From: Flavobacteriaceae bacterium UBA1682
Lineage (GTDB): Bacteria > Bacteroidota > Bacteroidia > Flavobacteriales > Flavobacteriaceae
Reading direction: 5' to 3'
Assembly: GCA_002320285.1 (NCBI GenBank)
Contig: DCKE01000029.1
Location: 1,698-65,697 of the forward strand
Length of the DNA: 64,000 nucleotides
Below the pieces are notes generated by a model, which was not told the origin of the DNA, did not search any database, and saw only the letters and a program-made list of their open reading frames with translations. The translations under genes were made by a program, and so were the position numbers. This document shows, in pieces, positions 24,913-34,643 of this stretch. Each line of letters starts with the position of its first letter. The first letter of the stretch is position 1.

Positions 24913-26286
24913 ATGGCACAGAAACCCAGTATTCCAAAGGGAACCCGAGATTTTTCACCGAGTGAAGTAGCGAGAAGACAGTATATTATTCAGACGATCA
25001 GACAAGGGTTTGAAAAATTTGGATTCCATCCGATAGAGACGCCTTCTTTCGAGAATTATGAAACGTTGATGGGTAAGTATGGAGATGAGGGAGACCGTCT
25101 GATCTTTAAGATACTCAATTCAGGTGATTATTTAGCTAAGGCAGACGATGCGGTGTTGGTTAATAAAGACAGCCAGAAATTGACTCCACATATTTCAGAA
25201 AAGGCTTTGCGATACGATTTGACGGTGCCTTTTGCGAGATATGTAGTGATGCACCAAAATGAAATTGACTTTCCATTTAAGCGTTATCAAATTCAACCGG
25301 TGTGGAGAGCGGATCGTCCACAGAAAGGGCGTTATAGAGAGTTTTTTCAATGTGATGCCGATGTGGTTGGGTCCAATTCACTGTGGCAAGAAGTGGAGTT
25401 TATCCTTTTATACGACAGTGTTTTTAATGCTTTGGGAATTCATGGAACGACCATCAAAATTAATAATAGAAAGATTTTATCGGGTATCGCTGAGGTTATT
25501 GGAGCAAAAGATAAACTGATTGACTTTACCGTGGCATTGGATAAGCTGGATAAGATCGGTGAAGATGGCGTTAAGAAAGAAATGATTGAAAAGGGAATTT
25601 CGGAAGTGGCTATTCAAGCCGTTGCTCCGTTATTTCAATTGGACGGTACTTTTACTGAAAAGTTAGATCAATTGGCTCAGATGTTGGCTACTTCTACCGA
25701 GGGAATGAAGGGAATTGATGAATTGAGATTCGTTTGTGAAAAAGCTTTAAAAGCGGGATTGCAGTCGGCAAATTTAAACTTAGATGTTACCTTAGCTAGA
25801 GGATTGAATTACTATACCGGGGCTATTTTTGAAGTGGCTGCTCCAGAGTCCGTGCAACTGGGTTCTATAGGAGGCGGAGGACGCTATGATGATTTAACCG
25901 GTATTTTTGGACTTAAAAATGTTAGTGGAGTAGGAATTTCCTTTGGACTAGATCGAATTTATTTGGTCATGGAAGAATTGGGGTTGTTTCCCAATGCCGT
26001 TAATGCCGCTTCTAAAGTAATGTTTTTAAACTTGGGAGAATCGGAAATGGATTATGCCTTTAATGCCGTTTTGAAATTACGTGAACTTGGAATTAGAACC
26101 GAGCTGTATCCCGATGCTGCTAAAATGGGTAAACAATTTCAGTATGCCGACAAAAAAGGGATTCCCTATGCGGTTATCGTTGGTTCGGATGAAATTAGTC
26201 AGCAAAAATATACTTTAAAACACTTGGGGTCGGGAGATCAGCAAATGGTCAGTTTAGATGAAATGATACAGATATTGGAAGCCTAA
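24913..26286 (+). CDS. hisS: Histidyl-tRNA synthetase
   Basis: A 457-residue class-II aminoacyl-tRNA synthetase. Motif 2 is FKRYQIQPVWRADRPQKGRYREFFQCD. The histidine-specific segment is ARGLNYYTGAIFEV. Motif 3 lies in GVGISFGLDRIYLVMEE. A C-terminal anticodon-binding domain runs from about residue 365. It starts ATGGCACAGAAACCC after an A/G-rich stretch. Single gene between its promoter and a strong terminator. Confidence 0.97.
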   Translation: MAQKPSIPKGTRDFSPSEVARRQYIIQTIRQGFEKFGFHPIETPSFENYETLMGKYGDEGDRLIFKILNSGDYLAKADDAVLVNKDSQKLTPHISEKALRYDLTVPFARYVVMHQNEIDFPFKRYQIQPVWRADRPQKGRYREFFQCDADVVGSNSLWQEVEFILLYDSVFNALGIHGTTIKINNRKILSGIAEVIGAKDKLIDFTVALDKLDKIGEDGVKKEMIEKGISEVAIQAVAPLFQLDGTFTEKLDQLAQMLATSTEGMKGIDELRFVCEKALKAGLQSANLNLDVTLARGLNYYTGAIFEVAAPESVQLGSIGGGGRYDDLTGIFGLKNVSGVGISFGLDRIYLVMEELGLFPNAVNAASKVMFLNLGESEMDYAFNAVLKLRELGIRTELYPDAAKMGKQFQYADKKGIPYAVIVGSDEISQQKYTLKHLGSGDQQMVSLDEMIQILEA

Positions 26287-26308
26287 TAGCAATCCATATT
26301 TTTTATAC

Positions 26309-26344
26309 AAACAGTTATAAGATTCGTTTTATAACTGTTTTTTT
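26309..26344 (+). terminator. Terminator of hisS
   Basis: AAACAGTTATAA (26309-26320) pairs with TTATAACTGTTT (26329-26340), followed by a T tract, 23 bp after the hisS stop. Confidence 0.8.
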
Positions 26345-26363
26345 ATGGGTTTTTTTGAAAAAC

Positions 26364-26403
26364 AAAAAGCAGTAGTAAAAGGTAATTTACTGCTGCTTTT
26401 TGT
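26364..26403 (-). terminator. Terminator of the sigma factor operon
   Basis: AAAGCAGTAGTAAA pairs with TTTACTGCTGCTTT with one G-U pair and has A and T tracts on both sides. It lies 26 bp past the minus-strand sigma factor stop and can also back up the hisS terminator. Confidence 0.75.
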
Positions 26404-26428
26404 TTTATGAATTTTCGTGTACGTCTGT

Positions 26429-27013
26429 TTACTCTACGGTGTTTTGCCGATAATGTATGATGATTTCCAACAGCAGTTTTCGTGCTCTTAGCAGTTTGAT
26501 TTTGACATTATTCAGCGGTTCTTCGAGTATTTCTGCAATCTCATTATAACTTAACTCTTGAAAATACCGCAATTGGATGACCTCTTGATAGTGCGGTTTC
26601 AATTGTTTGATTAAGTTTAAGAGGGTGTTTAGGTTTTGTTTGCGAATCAGTTCGTCTTCAATAGACGGAGTTTCGTCGGCTATGTTTTTGTAGTATTGTT
26701 CCTCATCGTCATTGTTGAGTTCTAGAAAATGAGCATTTTTTCTCTTTCGAATTAAATCAATATGTACGTTTTTTGCGATAGCGATCAACCAAGTGTTGAA
26801 AGCGTATTTCTCGTTGTAGGAAATCAGTTTATCAAAGGCTTTTGCAAAGGTTTCGATAGTGATGTCTTCGGCATCGGCTTCGTTGCTGGTTCTTTTCAAT
26901 ATAAAATTGAATACCTCGTTCCAAAAGTGATTTAGAAGAAAGGTAAACGCAGTCTGATCTCCTTCAATAGCTAAAGAGATATTGTTTTTTAGTGATTCGG
27001 AAGTTATTTTCAA
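26429..27013 (-). CDS. ECF-type RNA polymerase sigma factor
   Basis: 194 residues. Region 2 includes DAEDITIETFAKAFDKL and FNTWLIAIAKNVHIDLIRKRK. Region 4 includes LIKQLKPHYQEVIQLRYFQELSYNEIAEIL with a helix-turn-helix. It directs polymerase to a special promoter set. No anti-sigma gene follows, unlike many ECF factors. It overlaps the end of the upstream glycosyltransferase gene by 4 bp (ATGA), so the two are translated together. Confidence 0.9.
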   Translation of the reverse strand: MKITSESLKNNISLAIEGDQTAFTFLLNHFWNEVFNFILKRTSNEADAEDITIETFAKAFDKLISYNEKYAFNTWLIAIAKNVHIDLIRKRKNAHFLELNNDDEEQYYKNIADETPSIEDELIRKQNLNTLLNLIKQLKPHYQEVIQLRYFQELSYNEIAEILEEPLNNVKIKLLRARKLLLEIIIHYRQNTVE

Positions 27014-28110
27014 ATTTTTTTCGGTGAAAACAAATGACTAATATATATAACGCATTGAGTAAATGTATGAATAAACTCTAAAGCGGGAAACCAATAGCTG
27101 ATATCTTTTTCGTTAAATTTTTTGAAAGCTTTACTCATATAGATCCAGACAATCAAATATCTAAAGAGTAGAATGGCTAATACGATCATCCATTCATATT
27201 GAAAGGAGAATAATAAGGCCGCGCTGATCAATAAGGTGATTTGAGTGAAATTAAAAAAGCGAATTTTTAATTGATCGCCAAATCCTAATAAAGCCAGGGT
27301 TTTATTTTGAAAGGAGATCGCAGAGCTCCAGGATTTAAAGTTGTTTTTAACGGTTGTTGTTGTAAAGCCCATAGGAGCATCGCATATAGTGGTGTTTTTA
27401 CCATGCGCAACTTGATTGATAAACAGGGAGTCTTCACCATAGGGAAGGCTCATGTGTTCTATATATCCGTTTACGCTAAAGAACTCATCTTTTTTATAAG
27501 CGAGATTACGACCATTTCCCAAAAAGGGCTTGCCCATTAAGGTCCAGGAAAAAACGTGTAAGCTTTGTAAGGTGTTTTGAAATCGAAACAATTTATTGGT
27601 CCAAGATTTTGCCTTTGGCTCAATACGAGCATGACCAATTACAATGGTTTTATGCAAAGTAAATTGGGCGCTGAGGTTCATGATCCATTGTGGAGAATCC
27701 GGATAAGAATCGGGCTCGATAAATAGCAAGTATTCGTTTTTTGCCGCTTTAATACCTAAGGTCAAGGCGTATTTTTTGTTACCCCAAAACGCTTCGTTAT
27801 TGACAACATCTACAATTTTTACAAATGGAAACTGTGATGCGCAGTCTTTCATCAGTTCTAAGGAGTCGTCGGTAGAAGCATTGTTGATCAATACGATCTC
27901 AAAGTCGGGATACGACTGATTGATCAGTAGTGGAAGGAGCTTTTTTAAGGGCTCAAATTGGTTTTTCACACAAATCAGTACCGAAATTGGAATTCTTTTC
28001 GGAGTACATTTCTGTGCTTGACGAAAGGTGATTGGTCCAAAAACAGAGATGTAATAGATGATTTGTATTAAAACAATTCCAATGAAAAAATAAAATAGAA
28101 TCGTTAGCAT
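27010..28110 (-). CDS. Family 2 glycosyltransferase, membrane anchored
   Basis: 366 residues. It has one N-terminal membrane span (LTILFYFFIGIVLIQIIYYI), then a GT-A fold catalytic domain with ISVLICVKNQFEPLKKLLPLL, VLINNASTDDS and the acidic EPDSYPDSPQW. Two to three hydrophobic spans follow in the C-terminal third. It transfers a sugar from a nucleotide sugar at the inner membrane, likely for surface polysaccharide or lipid. The substrate is unknown. It is in an operon with the ECF sigma gene, which suggests envelope-related control. Confidence 0.88.
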   Translation of the reverse strand: MLTILFYFFIGIVLIQIIYYISVFGPITFRQAQKCTPKRIPISVLICVKNQFEPLKKLLPLLINQSYPDFEIVLINNASTDDSLELMKDCASQFPFVKIVDVVNNEAFWGNKKYALTLGIKAAKNEYLLFIEPDSYPDSPQWIMNLSAQFTLHKTIVIGHARIEPKAKSWTNKLFRFQNTLQSLHVFSWTLMGKPFLGNGRNLAYKKDEFFSVNGYIEHMSLPYGEDSLFINQVAHGKNTTICDAPMGFTTTTVKNNFKSWSSAISFQNKTLALLGFGDQLKIRFFNFTQITLLISAALLFSFQYEWMIVLAILLFRYLIVWIYMSKAFKKFNEKDISYWFPALEFIHTFTQCVIYISHLFSPKKI

Positions 28111-28173
28111 AATGGTGATTTACGTTTCGAAATAAGGAAAGCAAATGTACGATTTTACTAGGAATTTATACAA

Positions 28174-29187
28174 TTAAAAAATGTTTACTTCGGCGCATAT
28201 TTCAATGTGAAATTTTTGCAGTACGGCCTCTTGGATCGTTGCGGCTAATTGCGCGATTTCTGCACCAGTTGCGTTTCCATAATTGACTAGTACTAAGGCT
28301 TGTTTGCTGTGTACTCCTGCATCGCCAAAGCGTTTTCCCTTAAAGCCGGTTTGTTCAATAAGCCATCCTGCAGGTATTTTTGTCAATTCCTCATTGATGG
28401 TGTAATGGGGTATTTCTGGGTATTCTCGTTGAAGCTCGTGAAATTGTTGCGTGGAGATAACCGGATTTTTAAAGAAACTACCGCTATTTCCGATTTCTTT
28501 AGGGTTGGGAAGTTTGCTTTCTCGTATGGCAATTACGGCCTTGCTAACGTCGTGAATAGTAGGTTCGATGATGTTGTTTTGTTGCAATTCCGATTGTATA
28601 GCACCATATCCAATATGCAACTTGTGATTTCTTTTAGTCAGTTTAAAAACTACAGAAAGTACAATATACTGGTCTTTTAATTCATTTTTGAAGACGCTTT
28701 CTCGATAGTCAAACGCACATTGTTTGTTGGAGAAAGTCACCAGTTCCAGATCTTTAATTCGCAGCGCTACACATTCGACCATTTGGTCTTTAATTTCTAC
28801 GCCATAAGCGCCGATATTTTGAATGGGCGTAGTACCTACCTGACCCGGTATTAAGGAAAGATTTTCCAAGCCGCCCAGATTGTGCTCCAAAGTCCATAAG
28901 ACAAATTCGTGCCAATTTTCACCTACCTGAGCTTCAACCCAAGCAAAGTCATCGTCTTCTCGCAGTATTTTCTTTCCCTTAATGGCCAATTGTATTACTA
29001 AAGCCTCGATATCCTTGGTCAGTAACATATTGCTTCCACCGCCTAAGAAAAATAAGGTGTCGTCACGATATTGTTTTAATAGGGTAAGGAGTTGTTCTGT
29101 CTGAGTGGCAACGATAAAGCGTTTAGCTTTAACATCAATACCAAAAGTATTCAATTCTTTTAACGAAACGTCGGTGGCTGGAATCAT
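28174..29187 (-). CDS. murB: UDP-N-acetylenolpyruvoylglucosamine reductase
   Basis: A 337-residue FAD enzyme that reduces UDP-GlcNAc-enolpyruvate to UDP-MurNAc in peptidoglycan synthesis. The FAD-binding segment includes LFFLGGGSNMLLT and IPGQVGTTPIQNIGAYG. YRESVFK and GNSGSFFKNPVIS (with the proton-donor Ser) are present. PAGWLIEQTGFKGKRFGDAGVH is near the C terminus. It matches the type I length seen in E. coli. Its start is 54 bp from the recF end. Confidence 0.96.
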   Translation of the reverse strand: MIPATDVSLKELNTFGIDVKAKRFIVATQTEQLLTLLKQYRDDTLFFLGGGSNMLLTKDIEALVIQLAIKGKKILREDDDFAWVEAQVGENWHEFVLWTLEHNLGGLENLSLIPGQVGTTPIQNIGAYGVEIKDQMVECVALRIKDLELVTFSNKQCAFDYRESVFKNELKDQYIVLSVVFKLTKRNHKLHIGYGAIQSELQQNNIIEPTIHDVSKAVIAIRESKLPNPKEIGNSGSFFKNPVISTQQFHELQREYPEIPHYTINEELTKIPAGWLIEQTGFKGKRFGDAGVHSKQALVLVNYGNATGAEIAQLAATIQEAVLQKFHIEICAEVNIF

Positions 29188-29241
29188 GTTATACAGGTCA
29201 ATTTAACAGCTACAAAGATACGGTTTCCTTTTTCTGAAGCC

Positions 29242-30333
29242 TTAAATTTGTTTTTCAATTTTAAAAATTTCAAACTCTTGGTGGATACTGTTTAATAAGC
29301 GTTCTGTACGGTCTTCGTGGGTGTCGGAAATAAACAATTGCCCAAAGGTGTCTTGATGAACCAATTCAATGATTTGTCGTACGCGATCTTCGTCTAGTTT
29401 GTCAAAAATATCGTCAAACAACAATATAGGAGCCACACCGCTTTGTTTTTTCAAAAAATCGAATTGAGCGAGTTTTAACGCGATTAAAAAGGATTTTTGT
29501 TGACCCTGAGATCCAAATTTTTTGATCGGATGTCCGTCTAGCTCAAAAGCGAGGTCGTCTTTGTGTATTCCGGTACTCGTATATTGTAAGATACGGTCTT
29601 TGGATTGATTTTCTGTAAATAATTCCAACAAGGATTTGTCAAAGAGTTGACTTTCGTAACGCAGTTGAACCGATTCTTGTTGTTGGGTGATTTGACTGTG
29701 ATAACTATGGAAAATAGGAGTGAAGGTGCTGATAAAATCCTTCCTTTTTTCAAATATGGGTTGTGCTAATAGGGAAAGACGTTCGTTATAAACTTCTAAA
29801 GTTGCCGATTCAAAGGTGTGATTTAATGCGAAATACTTCAGCAGTGCATTGCGCTGAACAATTAGTTTTTGGTATTGAATCAGTTGTTGTAGGTAGTTGG
29901 CATCCAATTGAGAGATCACACTATCCATGAATTTTCTGCGCATTTCACTACCTTCAGTGATGAGGTCACTGTCGGAGGGTGAAATAATTACCAACGGAAT
30001 AAAACCGAAATGATCGGAAAAGCGATCATAGGCTTTGCCGTTTCTTTTAATGGTTTTTTTTTGCCCCTTGCGCAAGCTGCATACCAAATGCTCTTCGCGA
30101 TCTTGCTTTTCAAAAGTGCCGTCGATCACAAAAAAATCCGTTCCGTGTTGAATATTTTGTAAGGCTACTGGATTGAAATAACTCTTTCCATAAGCAAGAT
30201 AATAAATAGCATCGAGGACGTTCGTTTTACCCACGCCGTTCTTGCCGATAAAACAATTGATTTTTTTGTTAAAATCAAAATTTTGGTCGGTTATGTTTTT
30301 GTAATTGAGTAGGGTTAACTTTTTTAAATACAC
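29242..30333 (-). CDS. recF: DNA replication and repair protein RecF
   Basis: A 363-residue SMC-like ATPase that helps RecO/RecR load RecA at single-strand gaps. The N-terminal MYLKKLTLLNYKNI leads to Walker A FIGKNGVGKTNVLDAIYYL. The signature FGSQGQQKSFLIALKLAQ and Walker B PILLFDDIFDKLDEDR are in the C-terminal half. The length is normal. It is divergent from the TPR protein gene. It is not next to dnaA-dnaN as in many bacteria. Confidence 0.96.
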   Translation of the reverse strand: MYLKKLTLLNYKNITDQNFDFNKKINCFIGKNGVGKTNVLDAIYYLAYGKSYFNPVALQNIQHGTDFFVIDGTFEKQDREEHLVCSLRKGQKKTIKRNGKAYDRFSDHFGFIPLVIISPSDSDLITEGSEMRRKFMDSVISQLDANYLQQLIQYQKLIVQRNALLKYFALNHTFESATLEVYNERLSLLAQPIFEKRKDFISTFTPIFHSYHSQITQQQESVQLRYESQLFDKSLLELFTENQSKDRILQYTSTGIHKDDLAFELDGHPIKKFGSQGQQKSFLIALKLAQFDFLKKQSGVAPILLFDDIFDKLDEDRVRQIIELVHQDTFGQLFISDTHEDRTERLLNSIHQEFEIFKIEKQI

Positions 30334-30436
30334 GCGAGAAGTGTTCTTTTAGGATTGGAAGTGCTTATTTTTTGAATTTTGGTGCAAATTATATAAAATA
30401 TCAATAGAAAGCACTTTTATATTACAATAAAAATCC

Positions 30437-30444
30437 TATTTTTG
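30437..30444 (+). promoter_or_regulatory. -7 promoter element of the TPR-ribH operon
   Basis: TATTTTTG (TAnnTTTG), 22 nt before the ATG at 30467. It lies in the 133-bp divergent gap with recF. Confidence 0.55.
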
Positions 30445-30466
30445 CCACTCATAAAATTTTTAGTAC

Positions 30467-31252
30467 ATGGCAACTTATAATAAAAGAGGTTATAAAGCTC
30501 CGAAACCAGAAGAAGAAAAAGAAGCGGGTGAATTCGATCAATTCAGTCAAGTAAATGCTCAACATAGTACTACTGCTGAAGTTTTTAATTCATTAGATAA
30601 AGGAGCTTCTAAAATGGAAGGCTGGGTAGCGAGAAACCAAAAATATATTTTTGGTGCTGTTGGTGCGATAGCTTTACTTACTGTAGGATATGTTTTGTAC
30701 GATAAATTCGTAGTTGAACCTAAGAATGACGAAGCTGCAAACGAAATGTTTCAAGCACAAACTTATTTTCAAGAAGCAACAACAAGTCCTGTAGCTAGTG
30801 ATTCATTATATAACTTGGCTTTAAAAGGCGGAGAAGGTAAATTAGGATTTATCGGAATTACGGAAACTTATTCAGGAACAGAATCAGCAAATCTTGCCAA
30901 CTATTATGCAGGTATGGCTTATTTGAACTTAGGAAAAAATAAAGAAGCGATTGCTCATTTAGAGAAATTTAGCTCTAAAGATATGTTATTAGGTTCTTTA
31001 GCTTTAGGAGGAATTGGAGACGCTTTTTCAGAATTAAACCAAAAACAAGATGCTTTTGATTTTTACAAAAAAGCAGCTGAAATAAATAAAAATGATTTTA
31101 CTACACCGCGTTTTTTAAATAAAGCAGGTATGGTAGCTTTGGAATTGGGTAAAAAAGACGAAGCACTGAAATTATTTAACGATATTAAAAACAATTATCA
31201 GTCATCAAGTGAAGCTACTACGGTGGATATGATGATTGGAATGGCACAATAA
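30467..31252 (+). CDS. Membrane-anchored tetratricopeptide repeat protein (YfgM-like)
   Basis: 261 residues: a charged cytoplasmic N terminus (KPEEEKEAGEFDQF), one membrane span (about 66-83, YIFGAVGAIALLTVGYVLY), and an outward domain of TPR-like helix pairs such as LANYYAGMAYLNLGKNKEAIAHLEKF and AGMVALELGKKDEALKLF. It resembles YfgM/ancillary SecYEG-type TPR proteins, but an exact role is not shown. It is followed after 7 bp by ribH. Confidence 0.85.
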   Translation: MATYNKRGYKAPKPEEEKEAGEFDQFSQVNAQHSTTAEVFNSLDKGASKMEGWVARNQKYIFGAVGAIALLTVGYVLYDKFVVEPKNDEAANEMFQAQTYFQEATTSPVASDSLYNLALKGGEGKLGFIGITETYSGTESANLANYYAGMAYLNLGKNKEAIAHLEKFSSKDMLLGSLALGGIGDAFSELNQKQDAFDFYKKAAEINKNDFTTPRFLNKAGMVALELGKKDEALKLFNDIKNNYQSSSEATTVDMMIGMAQ

Positions 31253-31259
31253 TATTTTT

Positions 31260-31748
31260 ATGGCAACGGCAAATAAAAATCTTTCGGAATACAATAAAGC
31301 AACTTTGCCTAATGCAAAAGAATTTACAGTTGGTATTGTTGTTTCAGAATGGAATGATCAAGTGACCAACGGTTTGTTTGCAGGAGCTGAAGCAGCCTTA
31401 TTAGATTGTGGTTTATTAGCGGAGAATCTAATTCGCTGGGATGTACCGGGAAGTTTTGAATTGATATTCGGAGCTAAAAAAATGATTGAAACCCATGAAG
31501 TCGATGCCGTGATCGTAATTGGTTGCGTGATTAAAGGGGAGACGATGCATTTTGAATTTGTATGTGAGGGGGTTACTCAGGGAATTAAAGATTTGAATTT
31601 AATTTCTGAGGTTCCGGTTATTTTCTGTGTATTAACAGATAATAATGAGCAACAATCTCTAGATCGAAGTGGCGGAATCCACGGAAATAAAGGTACAGAG
31701 GCTGCTGTAGCGGCTTTGAAAATGATTGCTCTGAATCAGCAATTCTAA
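31260..31748 (+). CDS. ribH: 6,7-dimethyl-8-ribityllumazine synthase
   Basis: A 162-residue subunit that forms the icosahedral or pentameric enzyme condensing the ribityl pyrimidine with dihydroxybutanone phosphate, the step before riboflavin. Marks are GIVVSEWNDQVTNGLFAGA, RWDVPGSFELIFGAKKM, IVIGCVIKGETMHFEFVCEG with the catalytic His, and PVIFCVLTDNNEQQSLDRSGG. The ATG at 31260 (MATANKNLSEY) is chosen; an upstream extension would overlap the TPR gene. It is in one operon with the TPR gene, unlinked to ribD at 21281. Confidence 0.96.
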   Translation: MATANKNLSEYNKATLPNAKEFTVGIVVSEWNDQVTNGLFAGAEAALLDCGLLAENLIRWDVPGSFELIFGAKKMIETHEVDAVIVIGCVIKGETMHFEFVCEGVTQGIKDLNLISEVPVIFCVLTDNNEQQSLDRSGGIHGNKGTEAAVAALKMIALNQQF

Positions 31749-31775
31749 ATGAAATCAATGTGATCTTAAACTTTT

Positions 31776-31812
31776 AAAAACCTGTAAGAATTTATTTTAC
31801 AGGTTTTCTTTT
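31776..31812 (+). terminator. Terminator of the TPR-ribH operon
   Basis: AAAACCTGTAA (31777-31787) pairs with TTTACAGGTTTT (31796-31806) and is followed by CTTTTTT. Confidence 0.8.
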
Positions 31813-31861
31813 TTATAGAATATTTAGAAAAACCAACTTTAGAAAGCCCGTTTTTATTCTT

Positions 31862-31869
31862 TAACTTTG
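31862..31869 (+). promoter_or_regulatory. -7 promoter element of the mutL operon
   Basis: TAACTTTG (TAnnTTTG), 54 nt before the mutL ATG at 31924. Confidence 0.5.
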
Positions 31870-31923
31870 TGTTTTTAGTATATTTTCTAATCTTATTAGG
31901 TGTAAAATCCAAAAACGTTTTAA

Positions 31924-33861
31924 ATGTCAAATGTAATCCGATTACTGCCCGATCATGTCGCTAATCAAATTGCTGCTGGAGAAGTGGTTCAACGCCCGGC
32001 TTCAGTAGTGAAGGAGTTGGTAGAGAATGCTGTAGATGCTGGGGCAACTGAAATTAAATTGGTTGTCAAGGAAGCGGGTAAAACGCTTATTCAAGTTATA
32101 GATAACGGTAAAGGCATGGGCGAGACCGATGCGCGTATGGCTTTTGAACGTCATGCTACATCAAAGATTTCGGTGGCAGAGGATTTATTTGCTTTAAGCA
32201 CTAAGGGATTTCGTGGGGAAGCTCTGGCTTCGATTGCGGCTATTGCTCATGTGGAGTTAAAAACCCGTCAAATCAATGATGAGTTGGGAACGCATTTAGT
32301 GATAGAAGGTAGTAAGATTACTTCGCAGGAAGTGGCAGTAGTTCCGCAAGGAACTTCTTTTGCCGTTAAAAATCTTTTTTTTAATATACCAGCCAGACGC
32401 AATTTTTTAAAGTCTAATACGGTTGAATTTCGTCATATTATCGATGAATTTGAGCGCATAGCTTTGGCGCATAGTGGCATTCATTTTATATTGATTCACA
32501 ACGGTAGTGAAATGTTTAATCTACCGGTGTCAAATTTCCGCCAGCGGATTGTCAATGTTTTTGGTTCAAAAACCAATGAGAAGTTGGTTCCCGTACAGGA
32601 AATGACAGAGATTATTGGGATCAGTGGTTTTGTTGGAAAACCCGAGTTCGCAAAACGGAGCCGTGGTGAACAATTCTTTTTTGTCAACGAACGGTTTATC
32701 AAAAGCGGTTACCTGCATCATGCGGTACTAGCGGCTTTTGAGGGCTTGTTAAAGGAAGGGACACATCCGAGTTATTTTTTGTATTTAACCCTGCCTCCAA
32801 ACTCTATCGATATCAATATTCATCCGACTAAAACCGAGGTGAAGTTTGATGATGAACAAGCTTTGTACGCCATTTTACGATCGGCGATCAAACACAGTTT
32901 AGGGCAATTTAACGTAGCGCCAGTGTTGGATTTTCAGCGCGATGCTACGATGGATACACCTTATGATTTTAAGGAAAAAAAGGCTCCTACACCAACCATT
33001 CAGGTAGATACCAATTTTAATCCTTTTCGCGAGGAGGAAAGCGATACTAAAAAGAGTAGAACCTCGTTTGAACCTCGTAGCGCTCCTTCAAAATCTTTTG
33101 CGAGCAGTAGCGGTGGAGCTGCTTTTTCGAAACCTGTTTTTTCACCTAGTTTTGAAAAGCCCGATACCAGTGGTTCTTGGGAGACGCTATACGAGGGTTT
33201 AAAATCCTCTGCAGATGATCTCGATTTGTCGGGATTGAATTTGGAAGAAGATGTTAAAACGAGTTCGTTGTTTGAGGGGTTAGTCGATGATAAATCATAC
33301 AGCCGTTCATTCCAACTCAATAAAAAATATATAATCAGCCCCATTAAGTCGGGTCTGGTAGTGATCGATCAACGCAGAGCTCATCAACGCATTTTATACG
33401 AGAAGTTTTTGAGTAATATTACCGTACAGCAAGCTACGAGCCAGCAATTGCTGTTTCCTTTGCCACTGTACTACGCGCCTTTTGAAATTGAGTTGTTGCG
33501 CGAGTTGGAAAGTGCTTTAAAGCAAACCGGATTTATTTTTGAGTCTATAGATTCTGATAAAGTGGTAATTTCAGGACTTCCAGTGCACGTTGCCGAGAGC
33601 GAGGCCTCTATAGTATTAGAAGATTTGTTAAACGATTTACAGGGAGAATTACCCGAAGTAAGTTTCAGTCAAACCGATCGTATCGCTAAATCGCTAGCCT
33701 TGAGTTTGGCCGTAAAATCCGGTTCTTATTTGAATGACGAAGAACAAGAAAACATGGTTAATTCACTTTTCGCTTGCAAAGAGCCCAGTGTTTCCCCATT
33801 TTTAAAACCAACATTTATCACGATGCGCGTTGAAGACATCGACAAAAAATTCACTTTATGA
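31924..33861 (+). CDS. mutL: DNA mismatch repair protein MutL
   Basis: 645 residues. The N-terminal GHKL ATPase domain has ELVENAVDAGATEI, DNGKGM, ATSKI and GFRGEALASIAAIAH, followed by the S5-like domain (FFVNERFIKSGYLHHAV). A low-complexity linker (about 345-440) leads to a C-terminal dimerisation domain. The endonuclease-type DQHA motif region reads VIDQRRAHQRILYE, so the metal-site motif is altered and nicking activity is uncertain. The stop overlaps the next ATG by 4 bp, linking it to the two rhomboid genes. Confidence 0.95.
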   Translation: MSNVIRLLPDHVANQIAAGEVVQRPASVVKELVENAVDAGATEIKLVVKEAGKTLIQVIDNGKGMGETDARMAFERHATSKISVAEDLFALSTKGFRGEALASIAAIAHVELKTRQINDELGTHLVIEGSKITSQEVAVVPQGTSFAVKNLFFNIPARRNFLKSNTVEFRHIIDEFERIALAHSGIHFILIHNGSEMFNLPVSNFRQRIVNVFGSKTNEKLVPVQEMTEIIGISGFVGKPEFAKRSRGEQFFFVNERFIKSGYLHHAVLAAFEGLLKEGTHPSYFLYLTLPPNSIDINIHPTKTEVKFDDEQALYAILRSAIKHSLGQFNVAPVLDFQRDATMDTPYDFKEKKAPTPTIQVDTNFNPFREEESDTKKSRTSFEPRSAPSKSFASSSGGAAFSKPVFSPSFEKPDTSGSWETLYEGLKSSADDLDLSGLNLEEDVKTSSLFEGLVDDKSYSRSFQLNKKYIISPIKSGLVVIDQRRAHQRILYEKFLSNITVQQATSQQLLFPLPLYYAPFEIELLRELESALKQTGFIFESIDSDKVVISGLPVHVAESEASIVLEDLLNDLQGELPEVSFSQTDRIAKSLALSLAVKSGSYLNDEEQENMVNSLFACKEPSVSPFLKPTFITMRVEDIDKKFTL

Positions 33862-34613
33862 TGCAAATTACAGAAACAGTAAAACAACTGTTGATAATAA
33901 ACGTTATATTTTTCTTAGGAGCACAATTCGTGCCTGCTATGGATGGTTATTTAGCCTTGTATTATTTCGAAAACCCCAGTTTTCAATATTGGCAACCTCT
34001 GACACATATGTTTATGCACGGCGGGTGGATGCATTTGTTTTTTAATATGTTTGCGCTGTATTCTTTTGGGTCAACCCTAGAACAGTTTTGGGGCAGTAAG
34101 AAGTTTTTGTTTTTTTATATTTCATGTGGTTTAGGAGCTGCTGTATTACATAGTGGTGTCAATTACTATTTAGTACACGATGGGGTGAATACTTTAGTGG
34201 CCAACGGTTTTCAGAAAGAAGAAATATTTGCGGTTTTAAACCAAGGTAGGGGGATGTATAGTCCAGCATGGGCACAGTTTCTGTCGCCAAGTGCTTTAGA
34301 GAATATGATCATGTCCTATAGTGTTCCAGCCGTAGGTGCCTCGGGGGCTATCTACGGATTATTGGTGGCTTTTGCCTTTATGTTTCCCAATGCCGAATTG
34401 GCTTTGATGTTTATTCCCGTACCGATTAAAGCCAAGTATTTTGTACCGGGTATTTTGGTTATGGATTTGTATATGGGCTTAAATGGAGGGTCTATTTTTG
34501 GTGGATCTACCGGAATTGCGCATTTTGCTCATATCGGTGGTGCTGTGGTCGGTTTCTTGATGATGTGGTACTGGAAGAAAAATCAGTTTGAACAAAATCG
34601 TTGGGATCATTAA
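33858..34613 (+). CDS. Rhomboid-family intramembrane serine protease (first)
   Basis: A 251-residue membrane protein with about six spans. Family marks are HMFMHGGWMHLFFNM (loop L1 and helix 2), the catalytic Ser in VGASGAIYGLLVAF, and the catalytic His in IAHFAHIGGAVVGF. It cleaves membrane proteins within or near the bilayer. The insert between helices 3 and 4 (VANGFQKEEIFAVLNQG and after) is longer than in GlpG. It is translated in overlap with mutL and followed 30 bp later by a second rhomboid. Confidence 0.93.
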   Translation: MMQITETVKQLLIINVIFFLGAQFVPAMDGYLALYYFENPSFQYWQPLTHMFMHGGWMHLFFNMFALYSFGSTLEQFWGSKKFLFFYISCGLGAAVLHSGVNYYLVHDGVNTLVANGFQKEEIFAVLNQGRGMYSPAWAQFLSPSALENMIMSYSVPAVGASGAIYGLLVAFAFMFPNAELALMFIPVPIKAKYFVPGILVMDLYMGLNGGSIFGGSTGIAHFAHIGGAVVGFLMMWYWKKNQFEQNRWDH

Positions 34614-34643
34614 TTTTAAATTTGTAAGTAATACTATTATATC